A stretch of 64,000 bases of DNA. It comes from Theocolax elegans. Its lineage: Eukaryota > Arthropoda > Insecta > Hymenoptera > Cerocephalidae. The number at the start of each line of letters is the position of its first letter. Positions within the stretch are counted from its first letter, which is position 1. The position numbers were made by a program, and so were the translations under genes. Of the stretch, positions 1 to 10,915 are shown in pieces. The notes below the pieces were generated by a model that was not told the DNA's origin, did no database searches, and worked only from the letters and a program-made list of their open reading frames with translations. The stretch lies in NCBI GenBank assembly GCA_026168455.1, contig CM047429.1:5669125-5733124 (forward strand), read 5' to 3'.

Positions 1-381
1 TCGGGGCAAGCTGAAAAGGGGAACTTAATTTTTGATTCTCTTAGTGGCCCTGAAAAGGGCCGATTGGAAACAAAATCTACACATTTCTCAACGCCTTGAT
101 TTTTCGCAGAGCCGGAGCCCTACTCGCGCTCCTGCTCCGAGGGGAACTGTTCGTGGTGTAGTTCCCCGTACACGATCGTGGAGGCAGAGGGATTGCAAAC
201 AAGCGGCGTTTAATCGCTGCCAACCGTTCGGGATCAGTCGATTTGCTAGGAAGGATTCCGATTGACCGGTGAACGCGATCCGGTATCTCCGCCAACGGTT
301 TTCTAGCCGGAAGAGGGCAAATCGGCAATGGGCGAGTTGGAAGCCTCCCGGTTATTAGATTATTAGATTATCATAGTGGGG
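1..381. other. Unassigned flank left of Gypsy-A
   Basis: No recognisable gene. Both strands carry open frames of 77-83 codons, but their translations match no family I know and are rich in Arg, Ser and Pro, as GC-rich non-coding DNA often is. The one recognisable item is a histone-type stem-loop at 46-61. The stretch ends where the presumed Gypsy-A LTR begins. Confidence 0.3.
46..61 (-). promoter_or_regulatory. Histone-mRNA-type 3' stem-loop
   Basis: Read on the minus strand this is GGCCCT, TTTC, AGGGCC: a perfect 6-bp stem with a 4-nt loop. It fits the replication-dependent histone 3' processing hairpin (consensus GGYYCU-UHUH-ARRRCC). It is followed by ACTAAGAGAATC, which could serve as a purine-rich downstream element. 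No histone coding sequence lies at 62-381, so it would be an orphan left by decay or by insertion of Gypsy-A, or a chance match. Confidence 0.4.
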
Positions 382-1514
382 TGTAAACGATATATGAACT
401 ATCCATGATACACATTATTCTCTAAACACAGTATATATTTATCGCGGTATATGTATATAATTTAAATTATAACTTACCCCCTGTAAAGGTAAGCTACATA
501 CTCTTAAGCGTATGAAGCTATACCTTATAACGAGCGCGAGTGACGATCGGAAAAGCTCGTAGATGATCGGGAAAGCCCGCGCGCAAGCCGCGTAAGGACT
601 TATAATGATCCGACGCGCAAGCTTGCTGAGGAGAGTAGATAGAGAGTTTATGCGAGTCATCGTATATAGATACGTCGCCGGTAACGCTTTCCTTGCTAAT
701 TTGTGGCAAGAGTGAACAATCGTTATCACGGATTCTTGCTCGAGTTCTGGGGTTCGCGCCGTGAAGAGTGAGTGATTTTGTGGAGTGAGCGTGCTGGTGT
801 CCAGTGCACGGCTCCAGCGACTCCCCAGGAATTTGCGAGGACGGTAAAGTTGCTGCGCGCGAGAGCCCGGAGAAAGGGAAAACTGGCGAAGCCAAACGCA
901 TCGACGGGAAGAATTAGGATACGTGGTGCACCACTCGCGAGCCGCTGAAGCCGTAAAGACTCTCTCTTTAAGGCTATATCTTGAAGCTAGGGATCGGCGG
1001 ATCTCCCCCGTGCGCGTCGTCGAGGAAGCCAACGGACGATCGTGTACCCGTGCGAGAGAGAGAAAGTGCGAGTAACCCCGGTGGTTACACCTCGTCGCGA
1101 GACCTCACGCGGCCTATACGACCTTTGTAGTTTCATTGTTTCTTCTTATTATTCTTAATACTAATTTTATATTTCTTTCAAATAAATAAAGCTTATGTGT
1201 AATTAATAACCGAGTCCAAGTTTAATAATTAATTACCGGCGTGTGTTACTCCAGTTATTCCGAATACCGCCCTCTCTATATACCTTTTATTCGCGGTTCT
1301 TATTAGCTCACGACGTTATAGCTGTACAAAGACGCGAGATCGGCAAGTTATCTCGCGGTTGTTAACGGACATCGCAACGGTAGGTCGTGCGCGGGGTTCG
1401 CTGATTTGAATCCGCCGTGCACTTTCGGGGCACCGCCTAGGGAGTATAACTAGGCAGTGCCGTAGCAACCGATCCCTTTACCCCTACCTACGCGAGAGAT
1501 TGTACCCCGTTACA
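382..1514 (+). repeat. Presumed 5' LTR of Gypsy-A
   Basis: The right end is well placed: GTTACA at 1509-1514 is followed by ACTGATGCCCAAATACGTG, which matches the arrangement after the Gypsy-B LTR (GTTACA then ACTGGCGCCCAACACGTG). The left end is inferred from TGTAAA at 382, which gives 1133 bp, close to the 1159-bp Gypsy-B LTR. AATAAA signals lie at 1181-1190. There is no second LTR to confirm the left boundary. Confidence 0.6.
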
Positions 1515-2313
1515 ACTGATGCCCAAATACGTGTGGATTAGGGACAACGCCGGATTAATTATCACAGAGGAGTGATAATTAGTCTTACGAGTTATTTATT
1601 TATTGAAAAATAAGAAATTTTTAACAAGAATAAAGATTTTACTACCAAGTGGGTAATAAAATCTGAAAAGCCGCCGTGGTATTTGCGGACAAATACCACA
1701 ACGTGAGGTAGAACCCGCGACTCAATTAAATTAATTTCCACCTCTCTCTCTCGAATCGTCTCGTTATTGGCGGATTGAGACAATTATTCATAAATAATTG
1801 ACTCGAATTTTAACAAAGGGAATTGTAAAGCCTGCGCAAGGTTACAAACTTGAACCTGGTAGAATTGAAGCTTTTCGGACGGACATAACCTGGCACGACG
1901 TCCTAACATTTATAGGTTAGGATAACAAACCCATGTTTATGCGATTGTAAGTGAGGTCATACGTGCGGTTTAAATAATTTAAATAACGATAAAATATTAA
2001 TTTGTTTGTGGTTAAGTTACTTAATTTATTTAAATTCACTAATTTAAGAAGATTTAGTTGCGATAGACCTCGAGCCAGGTTAACAATTTAAATTAATGAG
2101 TAGATAAGAGAAATCTTGTATATTGTTTGTAGGAAAAATGTATTGTTTTAGGGAAAAGATAATTCCTTCAACCCTTGGCCTAATAATTTTAATTTTTCTT
2201 TACTGTACGCAAATTAAAATAGAATAACCTTGCGCACACCAGGCCACAGCGCACCAAAAATAGAGATTTTTATTTATTTTAAGTGATCCGCGAGTGATAA
2301 TTAAATAAGTGCA
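1515..2313 (+). other. Gypsy-A leader with degenerate primer site
   Basis: The first bases after the LTR are a decayed copy of the TGGCGCCCAAC-type primer binding site. The remainder is AT-rich untranslated leader up to the first gag ATG at 2314. No other gene is seen. Confidence 0.55.
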
Positions 2314-3246
2314 ATGGCCGACCGAAACGCCGACTGTTTAGCCCAACGAGACGATGACATAGTACAGGTGGACGAGTAGATCTACACCCAAAACGCAGCA
2401 CAAATCGAGGCCCACCTAGAACAAATGGAGCTTCGACTTGATGGTTCCCGCTATCAAAAGGCGGAACGCCTACTGCAATGGCTACTAGGTAATTATTCGT
2501 CCGACGAGTTCAGTCAAGAAACTGACACCGCCAATGACCGGATAAGACGGGTCAAAAAGCGAACAGAAGTGATCCGCCGAGTCGGCGAAAAGACGCCAGG
2601 AGCGTTACTTGACGAGAGAGGTATGCACCTGATTTAGGAGAATCTCAATCGCATGAACCGACTACCTAGCGAGGACCTGCCAACAGCCCTAGAGGAAGGC
2701 CATTCTAGCTGCCAATCCAGTCGGAGGGGTAGTCAATCCGACTGGATAAAGCAAATAGCGACCGATGGGACGCCATTTGATGTGCCGCGGCTATTCTCCA
2801 CATATTTGGCAGAACAAATTGTCAAGATAAAAGCTCTACAAGAGCAAATGGAAAGTATGGCGGCACAGATAACGAGGCTAACCGATGTCGTAAGTCACAT
2901 GACGTCCCAAAGAACCTCAAGTACACGATTGGATCCACTAGGCCCAAGTTCACGTGTCCAATTTCAGGACACATATACCTGCTATCGGCCAGAGGAATCA
3001 CCGGTTCAGCAGAAGGACGCGCGACTACAGTCCCAAACGCGAGGACCAGCTCCTAGCGCCACCCTGGGCATAGCTTGGGAGGGGGGAGACTCCTGGATAC
3101 CAGGAAGGCCTCCATTAAGGCCCCAAGCGTCGTGCGTCCAAGAACAACCGTCCTGGGCTTCGCGCTTATTTAACCCCATACGCGACCGAGGCGAGATCGT
3201 GAGAAAGTGGGGAATAAAGTTCTCAGGGGACGGAACCGAGGCCTAA
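2314..3246 (+). pseudogene. gag: Gypsy-A gag remnant
   Basis: The frame opens at ATG 2314 and is broken by TAG at codon 22 and by another TAG near 2635, but continues in the same frame to 3246. It contains QWLLGNYSS near the start, a coiled-coil-like stretch around 2815-2900, and a RKWGIKFSGDG motif at the end that matches RKWGLQFSADD in the Gypsy-B gag. The second half of gag, including the zinc knuckle, and the start of protease with the DTG site are missing: at 3247-3305 the sequence jumps to late protease. It is a structural-protein relic. Confidence 0.75.
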
Positions 3247-3299
3247 CCCGAGGGCCAGAGAGTCCCCGAGATGCCCAGAACCGCGCGAACATTCACAAC

Positions 3300-6150
3300 T
3301 ACTGAGTGGGCACGTAATGTTGGCTTTCATCATCGGTAATGAGACCAAGGAGCTCAGGGTTGCCATTATGCCAAATTTGAACGCCGAATGTTACGTAGGA
3401 GTCAATTTCGTACGTGCATTTTGTGCGGTTCTAGATCCAGACGTTGATCAGCTGTTCCTCAAAAGCAGCAGAGCCCATGTCTAGTTAGAGGTAGCTAGCT
3501 TGGATGGAGGTACGACGTCCTTGCCGTCAGCAGGGGTTGCTGACGCAACCGACAGTCAACGCGAGGAATTGCGTCAGCTGTTGGACCGAGTTCTATCCAA
3601 CACCATGCCAAAGATCGGTCGATCTCACGACGTCGAGCACACGATCGACGTCGGATCAGCCAAGCCGATCAAGCAGCGGTACTACCCGGTATCGAACAAA
3701 ATCCAAGAAGAAATGCACCGCCAAGTGAAGGAGATGCTTGACTCCGGTGTCATTGAGCCCTCGACCAGCGGATGGTCCAGCCCGGTGGTGATGGCAAGAA
3801 AGGATGACAATTCTAGACAGTTTTGCATCGACTTTCGAAAAGTCAACGCTTTAACAAAACCAGATGCACATCCTTTGCCTTTCATACACGATATACTGCG
3901 CAAACTAAGAAAGACTCACTATATCTCCACTCTCGACATGAATTGCGCTTATCATCAGATACCGTTACAAGTCGAGTCGCGCCCTATTACTGCTTTCATA
4001 ATCCCCGGATTGGGACTGTTCCAGTTCACGAGGATGCCGTACGGATTGACATATGCTGGGCGACCTTTCAACGGATGATAGACCAAGTCGTAGGACCAGA
4101 CCTGGCGCCGCACGCTTATGCTTACCTTGATGATATTATCGTCCTATCGGAGACATTTGGGGATCATAAGCGTTACCTAGAGGAAGTCCTTAAAAGACTG
4201 GCAGAAGCTGGACTTTCAATAAACCGGGATAAGTGCATTTTTTTGTAAGTCAGAGGTTAAGTATCTTGCGTACAAGTAAATCGGAACGGAGTACGACCCG
4301 ATCCCGCCAAGATAGAGACGATAAAAGTGTATCCTGCTCCGAAAAATCTTCAACAGCTTCGCCGTTTCCTCGGTATGGCTTCTTGACATAGGCGATTTAT
4401 GCCGGATTACGCGACAATCGCAGAACCCTTGACGCGTTTAACAAGAAGAACCAGCAGTATGAGTGGCTTGATGAGCAAGAGCATGCTTTCCAACAGCTCA
4501 TGGCCGTCTTAATGACAGCACCAATTCTGCAGCGTCCTGTTCCAAATGGGCAGTACATACTGCAGACAGACGCCAGTGACACCGGTATAGGGGTTGTGCT
4601 ACTCCAACTCGTGGATGGAGGCGAAAGAGTTTTGGAGTACGCAAGTCGGATCCTGTGCCCAGCCGAGAGGAATTACAGTGTCACCGAACGAGAATGTTTA
4701 GCCGTTGTCTGGGCAATAAAGAAGTTCAGGCAGTATATAGAAGGTTACGAGTAACTGACCACAACAGTTTGCGTTGGCTCTGCAATATGCGCATCCCAAA
4801 GAGTCGTCTCGCAAGAACTCCAAGCACACACCTTCATGATCGAGCACAAGAAAGGTGCACTTAATCATGTTCCAGACGCGCTCTCCAGAATGTATGAAGA
4901 GGGAGAGCCGACGATAGCCTCGGTCTCTTGGAGCGACACCACTGATGACCCGTGGTATCTCTCTTAGGTAAAGGATGTATCAGAGAGACCACGGGAATTC
5001 CCCAAATGGAAAGTAGTAGGGGGAAATCTATATACTTACCGGCCTGACCCCACCTTAGAGGACGTCATGGAAGTCACCGAGGCATGGAAGATGGTAGTAC
5101 CTCGAGAGAATCGCCCGTAGATTTTAAGAGAATGTCACGACGATCCAACTGCTGGCCCCTTAGTTTGCGAAAAGACTTTCGCACGGGTTGCCAGATTATA
5201 CTATTGGCCGCAATACTATGCGGAGGTAGGCGCTTACGTGCAAAAATGTCAAATCTGCCAGAAGTGTAAGGTAGTGCAGCAATCGCCTAGAGGCCTAATG
5301 GGCTATAGAGTAGTCGAAAGACCTTGGCAGGTAGTCGCAGGTGACGTGACTGGACCGTTACCTCGCTCTACCCATGGATTCGAGTACATTCTATTCTTCC
5401 AGGATTTACTTACGCGCTGGATTGAAGCGGTCCCAATTCAGAAAAGAAAACGCAAAAACCATAGTAAAGGAGTTACACGAGTGTGTTCTCATGCGTTTCG
5501 GCACGCCGGAAATATTTCACTCCGATAATGGGACCGAATTAAAAAACAAGATAGTCGACGACTATCTCAAAGAGAAGGGAGTGAACCATACGACGACACC
5601 TTCTTACCACCCTCGGGCAAACCCCGTAGAAAGGTCGAACCGCACGCTTAAGACAATGGTAGCTTCGTACATCAAAGAGAAGCATACCAGCTGGGAAGAA
5701 AAGCTACCGGAATTAGTGTTTGCGATAAACACAGCGGTTCAAAGCTCGACAGGGTGGAGCCCGGCAATGTTGAACTACGGTCGACAGCCAGAGCCACCTA
5801 GCACGGACCGGCGAGAGCAAGAAGAGCTTGCACAAGAACGGTTTGATCAGCAGCGGCTCCATGACTGGTTTGAGAGACTATCCAGGCTAACCGAGTTGCA
5901 CAAAGTGGCCTCCGAGAATGCCGCCGCGGCTCAAGCGAGACAAGCCGTATATTTCAACGCCGGGCGTCGAGACGAAAACTTTGAGATAGGCGATCTTGTT
6001 TGGAAAAAGAACAGGGTTCAGTTTTCCAGCGCTGACAGGACAACCTCTAAGTTGGCACCGAAGTATGTAGGCCCAACGTAGTTGTCCAGGCAAAAGGCTC
6101 AAACACGTACCTTATCCAGGACGGACAAGGTGACGAGGAGATGATACCTC
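3300..6150 (+). pseudogene. pol: Gypsy-A pol remnant (PR tail, RT, RNase H, integrase)
   Basis: Pieces in order are: the C-terminal protease segment (NAECYVGVNFVRAF, stop TAG at 3482), RT from about 3600 with GVIEPSTSGWSSPV, a frameshift near 4070, the catalytic YLDDII at about 4120, the RRFLGMAS thumb motif at about 4360, RNase H QTDASDTGIG at about 4563, the integrase zinc site CQICQKCKV at about 5245, and the integrase core with VAGDVTGPL, HSDNGTEL and NPVERSNR. It ends in KLAPKYVGP. At least five frameshifts and several stops interrupt it, so it makes no polyprotein. Confidence 0.85.
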
Positions 6151-6177
6151 CGAGGTATTGAACCTATCCGACACTCT

Positions 6178-6434
6178 TTACGACGACAACGTGAGCCGCT
6201 GTCTCAAAAGACCGTTGTAAACGACTTCGCATAACAGCGGCCCCTGGACTGAGCCCTGCGGTACGCCTCCAGTGATGTTATAGGACCGCACACCTGCATC
6301 AGTGTCGTACAGCAGGGTCCGATTCCTTAGGTAGCTGGAGGCAATTCTTCGAAGATAGAGCGGCATCTTAAGGTGTTCTAGAGACATGTATTCTGCATTA
6401 GAGTCTTTCCTTAGAGCAACATTGCACCGCATAG
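6178..6434 (-). pseudogene. R1-clade LINE reverse transcriptase fragment (a)
   Basis: An 84-codon minus-strand frame carries GGVPQGSVQGPLL, the RT block typical of R1/Jockey-type LINEs, preceded by a YLRNRTLLYDTDAG segment. The frame is lost where VVYNGLL would lead to the FADD box. That box occurs in fragment (c), which lies in the wrong order for one copy, so this is a separate insertion or a rearranged piece. Confidence 0.7.
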
Positions 6435-6989
6435 CTGACAGTATTTAGTTGCCTAAATGTTTGATCTAAATGGTCCCAAGCGCTTCGAATTCGATTCGGC
6501 ATTTCGAGAATTTATCGAGTTTTGAAAGTCGTTAGAAGTCGCTTTTGGGATCGGTTAACCGCGATCAGAGGCCACTTAAATTAGTGTATCGAATCTCCTT
6601 ACGACAGCCCACCGCTTTGCGACGGCTAGCCTAAAGCCATGATCCTCGGTGTGGATGCGGCGGTGTTTAGCTCCCCGTCGTCTTCTGCTTTTAAACATAA
6701 GCGGCATCTAGATCAATTTCGCTTTACCCGTCAAGCCTGTTTACAACCACATATCATGCAGAGTCCAACCCACCTGGGAGCTCGTTGATGTTTCCCCGTA
6801 CTAAAGTAAAGTCATATTGGTCCAACTGTCGACATGCCGAAGCACGCCTCTCTATTACTGCCCGGGTCTACGGAGAGGTTTTGCGGTAGGTGGTGCCTAA
6901 CGTTCGAATTAATGCAGTTTATAGGAGAAATTCCTTTGCATTCCGTGATGTGTTAGATCTCTCTGTTCTCGTCGTTCACACGAGACCGT
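6435..6989. other. No gene seen; probable LINE-derived tail
   Basis: Moderate GC content and short interrupted frames on the minus strand, lying between two R1-clade fragments. Probably decayed LINE sequence, but no motif is preserved. Confidence 0.25.
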
Positions 6990-8135
6990 TCAAATCAAGG
7001 GTTCTAAGCCTTTTAAGCACTCTGTACAGACTGGAGATCCTGGTGAGACAGTCTGACCAGTTTCATTGTACAGTGCTTCAAGCATAATTGCCAGAGGAGT
7101 AGCCGTTTCCTCGAAACATTTGCTGTTTGACTTTGACGGGTTCGGCGTCTTTAGAGTATCGGGTAAGTCTCTGGAGTTGTCCTTAAGTATCAGCTTTGGA
7201 GGTTCTATATACCTTTTTGCAAATTTGTTAAATGCCTGGTATAATTCCTGGCTGCGCACTAGCGTACTCTGTTCGTGTGCCCATGTTGCCGGACCCAGTC
7301 CATCAGTGGTTTCCGGATTTCGACTACACAGGGACAATCGAAGAGTATGTGGTTAGGTGTTTGTTCTTCTCCACATTCGCATCTCGAATCTTCGTTCAAC
7401 CCAAATCGGTGCAGGTAATACTTTAAAGATCCATGTCCCGTTAGGAACTGCGATGTGTAGTAGTTAGGCTGTAAATTTTACCATCACTTTTTCTGCACGT
7501 TTTTAAAGCGCTCCATGACTCCAAATCTTTGTTCGAACGTGACGCCCAGATACTTTAACTCTTTAAGCATACGAATGTTTTAACATCCCAATTTAACTTT
7601 TAAAGATTTGCTTGTGTCAAATTTGCCTTTCAATAATATCATTCCTGATTTAAGAATTGATACTTCCAGTTAATGTATTGTGCACCAGTTTACGACAATG
7701 TTTATTATACGCTGCGGTTCTGTTTTGAGATGACGCCGGCTTCTGCCTTCAATGATTGTGATAATGTCGTCGGCATATTCTATCGATTTGATGCCTGCAT
7801 CGTGAAACTATTTAAGTAGGGTGTCGTAATCTAAATTCCATATTAGTGGGCAGAAAATAGATCCCTGTGGGCAACCTTTAGTTACTTCCTTTCGTGCTTC
7901 GTCATATACCGCTCTCATGCACAGCGTTTGATTCTTTGTGGGGTATTATCTGTCTTTTAGATGTTGTAAAAGACTTGGCCACCACAAGTTGTCAAAGATC
8001 CCAGAGATGTCGAGTAGGAACGCCAATACGTAGATGCACTGGCTTTCCTCTACTAATTGCCTCAGCCATATTATCGCATCTTCCGTCGACTTCCCCGGTG
8101 TAAAATCGCATGGATCGGTCGACGTACTAACGTGA
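6990..8135 (-). pseudogene. R1-clade LINE fragment (b): RT and C-terminal region
   Basis: Reading the minus strand down from 8135: FTPGKSTEDAI and LDISGIFDNLWW (RT palm, D of the catalytic set), then at about 7890 GCPQGSIFCPLIW, at about 7770 EYADDIITII (catalytic ADD), and at about 7540 LKYLGVTF. A Cys/His-bearing C-terminal region around 7300-7340 follows, with a helical tail to about 6990. Frameshifts and stops are numerous. It differs from fragments (a) and (c), so at least two R1-type lineages are present. Confidence 0.65.
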
Positions 8136-8139
8136 GTGC

Positions 8140-8905
8140 TCTTTGATGTTTGTCCTGACTCCGACGTGACGGGCTGCTTAAGTCGCTGGAGGACACCAGG
8201 ACATGACGTGCTCCACGTCTTCATCGACACCAGGACAGGTCGGGCACTCTGCACCTCCGTATATACGTTTGTGGTGCAGGTAACTATAAAAACACCCATG
8301 CCACATTTGAAACGGCTCTGTAAGCATGAGCCACCCTTCATACGGCTATTCTGCAAGCTTACCGATAAGATGCTCCGTAGCTTATATTACTTCTTAGGGC
8401 ATCTGCCCAAATCGGAGCTCTATATACAATTACGGAGCTTACCACTGTCGCTAAGAAGGCCCGACGTGGCTATCTTGGCCCTCCGATATTGGGCATTATG
8501 CCCGACAAAGCACTAGTCACTTCTGCAGCTTCGACCATGCATTCAAGATATGTCCTATGTATTTCACAGTCCGCCGATCTTATAGGCTTACCATTTACAG
8601 TAAAATTGGCGTACCTCCTTTGTTTCGTTCGGGAGATAAGTATCGCCTCGGTCTTTTCGGCCGCCAGACACAGCCCATGGGTGCTCAACCATACAGCCAC
8701 TAACGCGATAGAAACATCTCCAAGAGATTCTACCTCATCGATGCTCCTTGCGACAACGACCAAAGCCACATCGTCCGCAAAAGCCACCAACTACACTCCC
8801 TCTGGAAGCTGCTGCCTAAGCAGTCCGTCATCAACGACGTTCCAAAGAAGAGGTCTCAAGATCCTCGGTATCATAGAGAAGGATCCGTTCTGTGAGGTAT
8901 CAATT
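8140..8905 (-). pseudogene. R1-clade LINE fragment (c): RT core and CCHC end
   Basis: The minus-strand frame 8790-8470 carries VAFADDVALV (RT catalytic FADD) and KTEAILISRTKQRR. Upstream, near 8830, is PLLWNVVDDGLL. Further downstream, around 8200-8290 in another frame, is AECPTCPGVDEDVEHVMSWC, a C-x2-C-x8-H-x4-C finger of the kind found at the C-terminus of R1-clade ORF2. Frameshifts separate the parts. Its 3' side is joined to fragment (b) near 8135. Confidence 0.7.
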
Positions 8906-8929
8906 ATATAAATTAAATGTTTGTAAATA

Positions 8930-9145
8930 TATACTTTTTAATTTTTTTTATTATTATTTTAACGTCGCTCATTTTATGCTCCCAAATCGGTGCTAATCAG
9001 CGACGGAGGTCATACGATGTCTTTGTTAAGAAAGCACTTGTTCATCACCAGTGGGGCTTGTTCATCAGCTAGGGTCGGGAATCGAACCTGGAACCTCCTG
9101 ATTACGAGCCCGACGCCCTACCGACCAAGTTATCGCAGGCCTCTA
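8930..9145 (-). repeat. tRNA-derived SINE candidate
   Basis: On the minus strand from about 9145 a tRNA-like head runs GCGATAACTTGGTCGGTAGG (box A region) to GGTTCGATTCC (box B, exact match to GGTTCGANTCC) at about 9075. Then comes a unique body of about 120 nt and an AT-rich tail from about 8970. The internal Pol III promoter followed by a non-tRNA body and A/T tail is the layout of a SINE. A middle part reading CTCGTAATC resembles a Thr-type anticodon arm, but a working tRNA is unlikely. Confidence 0.6.
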
Positions 9146-10085
9146 CATTTTTAATTAATTACGCAAAACAAATAAAACAAGTAAATAATATGTTAAAAAA
9201 TAAATTGTTTTATTATTTAAGTAGCACTTTAGGTACAAAGTTTGAAATTTTCTTGTAAATAGGAAACTCTATATGTGAACATACCAAGTATAAATGAACA
9301 ACTTCACATAGTTTAAAAAAAATTTTATGTGTAGATTTCAGAGGTAACAAGAAATGTAATACTTTAAAATATATTAGTAAAATTTTAAATTTAGAAAGTC
9401 TTTCTATTTCCGATTTTGGATTAGCAGACTTTATTAATAATGAAAATCTAATGATACAAGTTCAATAATACGCACTATATCTGAGTGAGCCATAATAATC
9501 ATAATAAAGCGCTTTTATTAAGCGTTGTGAGTGGGGAGGAAGGAGAAAGGCTTGCGAAATTGTCGCAGAGAGAAAAGCTCTCTTCTCTCCCAGCTTCGGC
9601 ACGGAAGACAACGACGCTCCCGACAGTTATCCAAAACGATAGATACGCTGATCAAGAAATAAGAAGATCGTACAGTGAGGTGCGAATCGGACTCTCTCTG
9701 CCCGTGATTGAATCGGCTTTTGAGAATAAGCTTGAACGAGCGATTCGTCGTGTCGAAAGGTTTGATCAAATCGTTATCTTGATTATGGGCTTCGCACAGA
9801 TTTGCGTATTTTGGTAAATAGATGAGAAAGGTCTTTTTGTTATTAAAAGTAATCTGTAATAAGCGATTGTATTTTGTCCGTCATTAATCTTTGAATTAGA
9901 CTTAGATTACCGCTTTCTTTAATCTATGTTATTTCATTGACAACATTATAAATAAAACGAAGATTCAATATATTTTGTAAAAAAACGTTGTTTTAATTCA
10001 TGTATTTTCATACAAAATCAATATATGTCTAAATATAAATATTTATATATTAAATTTATTACAAAAATTAAGTAGATTGAAATGC
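9146..10085. other. AT-rich intergenic stretch without a supported gene
   Basis: Mostly AT-rich. A 110-codon plus-strand frame at 9485-9817 starts only with GTG, has no ATG near its start and matches nothing known. It is not called as a gene. Confidence 0.3.
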
Positions 10086-10535
10086 TACAAAATTAATGAA
10101 GGAGACAAATATGAAATTATTTATTGATTATAAAAATAATAGTCAAATAATAACGCGATTTTTATTAATGAACCTTGTGGTACAGGAGAAACTTTTCTTA
10201 CTAAAACAATTATTTATTATTATTTAGGACAAGGAAAAAATGTTATATCTTGTGGCTTGGACTGGTATTGCTTCAATTTTACTACCAGAAGATATGACGA
10301 GTCACAGAACTTTTAAATTACCACTAAATTTATCAAATATAGGAAGATTTTGAAAATTGAAGACAGATAAAAAAAATAAGTGAGTAAGACATTATAATTT
10401 GGGACGAAACATCTATAATACTTAAAAAATCATTAGAAATTGTAGATAACACTTTAAAAGATTCTTATTCAATTGAAAAAATTGGTATTGATAAAACTCC
10501 ATTTAAAATGATATTTGAAGAATAAAATTCTCATT
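10086..10535 (+). pseudogene. Pif1-like helicase fragment, probably from a Helitron
   Basis: Across two frames the translation shows a damaged Walker A (CGTGETFL in place of GGTGKTFL), then AWTGIASILLP with TSHRTFKLP. After further breaks comes a Walker B-like DIIIWDETS with KKSLEIVDNTLKD. This is the order and spacing of the N-terminal half of Pif1-family helicases, which form the C-terminal part of Helitron Rep-helicase proteins. The lost Walker A lysine and several stops make it inactive. A Helitron N-terminal type fragment also occurs at 54328-54615. Confidence 0.65.
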
Positions 10536-10644
10536 GGTGACAAAAGTGTGTAAGTATTTATTAAATTATATGTATGATTATTTATAACAACATACAAATT
10601 AAATTAAAAATATACGTATACGCCCTCATTGTATAAGATAATTA

Positions 10645-10915
10645 CGAGATTTTTTCCAGGAATTTTTTAGGTATTCCGGGATATCTGCATTCATTAGGGG
10701 ATTTTTTGGAAATTTCGGGACTTTTTGAGATATTCCAAGATATCAGTACAAATAATGGGATTTCTTGGATATTTCAGAAATTTTTGAGTTAATCCGGGAT
10801 ATCTGCACTAATAACGGGATTTCCTGGATATTTTGCGAATTATTGAGGTATTCCGAGACATTTGGACTAATTACGGGCATTAAAAGATATTTCAAAAATT
10901 TTTAAGGTTTTACAG
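10645..10915. repeat. 59-bp tandem repeat, about 4.5 copies
   Basis: Units of about 59 bp each contain a GGGATTTCTTGGATATTTC-type start and an ATTCCGGGATATCTGCACTA-type centre. The copies are diverged. No coding potential. Confidence 0.75.

Larger units (their letters stand above)
382..6160 (+). mobile_element. Gypsy-A: decayed Ty3/Gypsy LTR retrotransposon
   Basis: Order on the plus strand is 5' LTR, degenerate primer site, leader, gag remnant, pol remnant. The element is a diverged relative of Gypsy-B at 28699-38983: the protein motifs align throughout, but many stops, frameshifts and an internal deletion separate them. No 3' LTR is found; just after the GPY/F-like end of integrase the sequence changes to minus-strand LINE fragments at about 6170. 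It is inactive. Confidence 0.85.

Noticed and set aside
9485..9817. 110-codon ORF as a gene
   Set aside because: Starts with GTG, no domain, no splice or promoter context.
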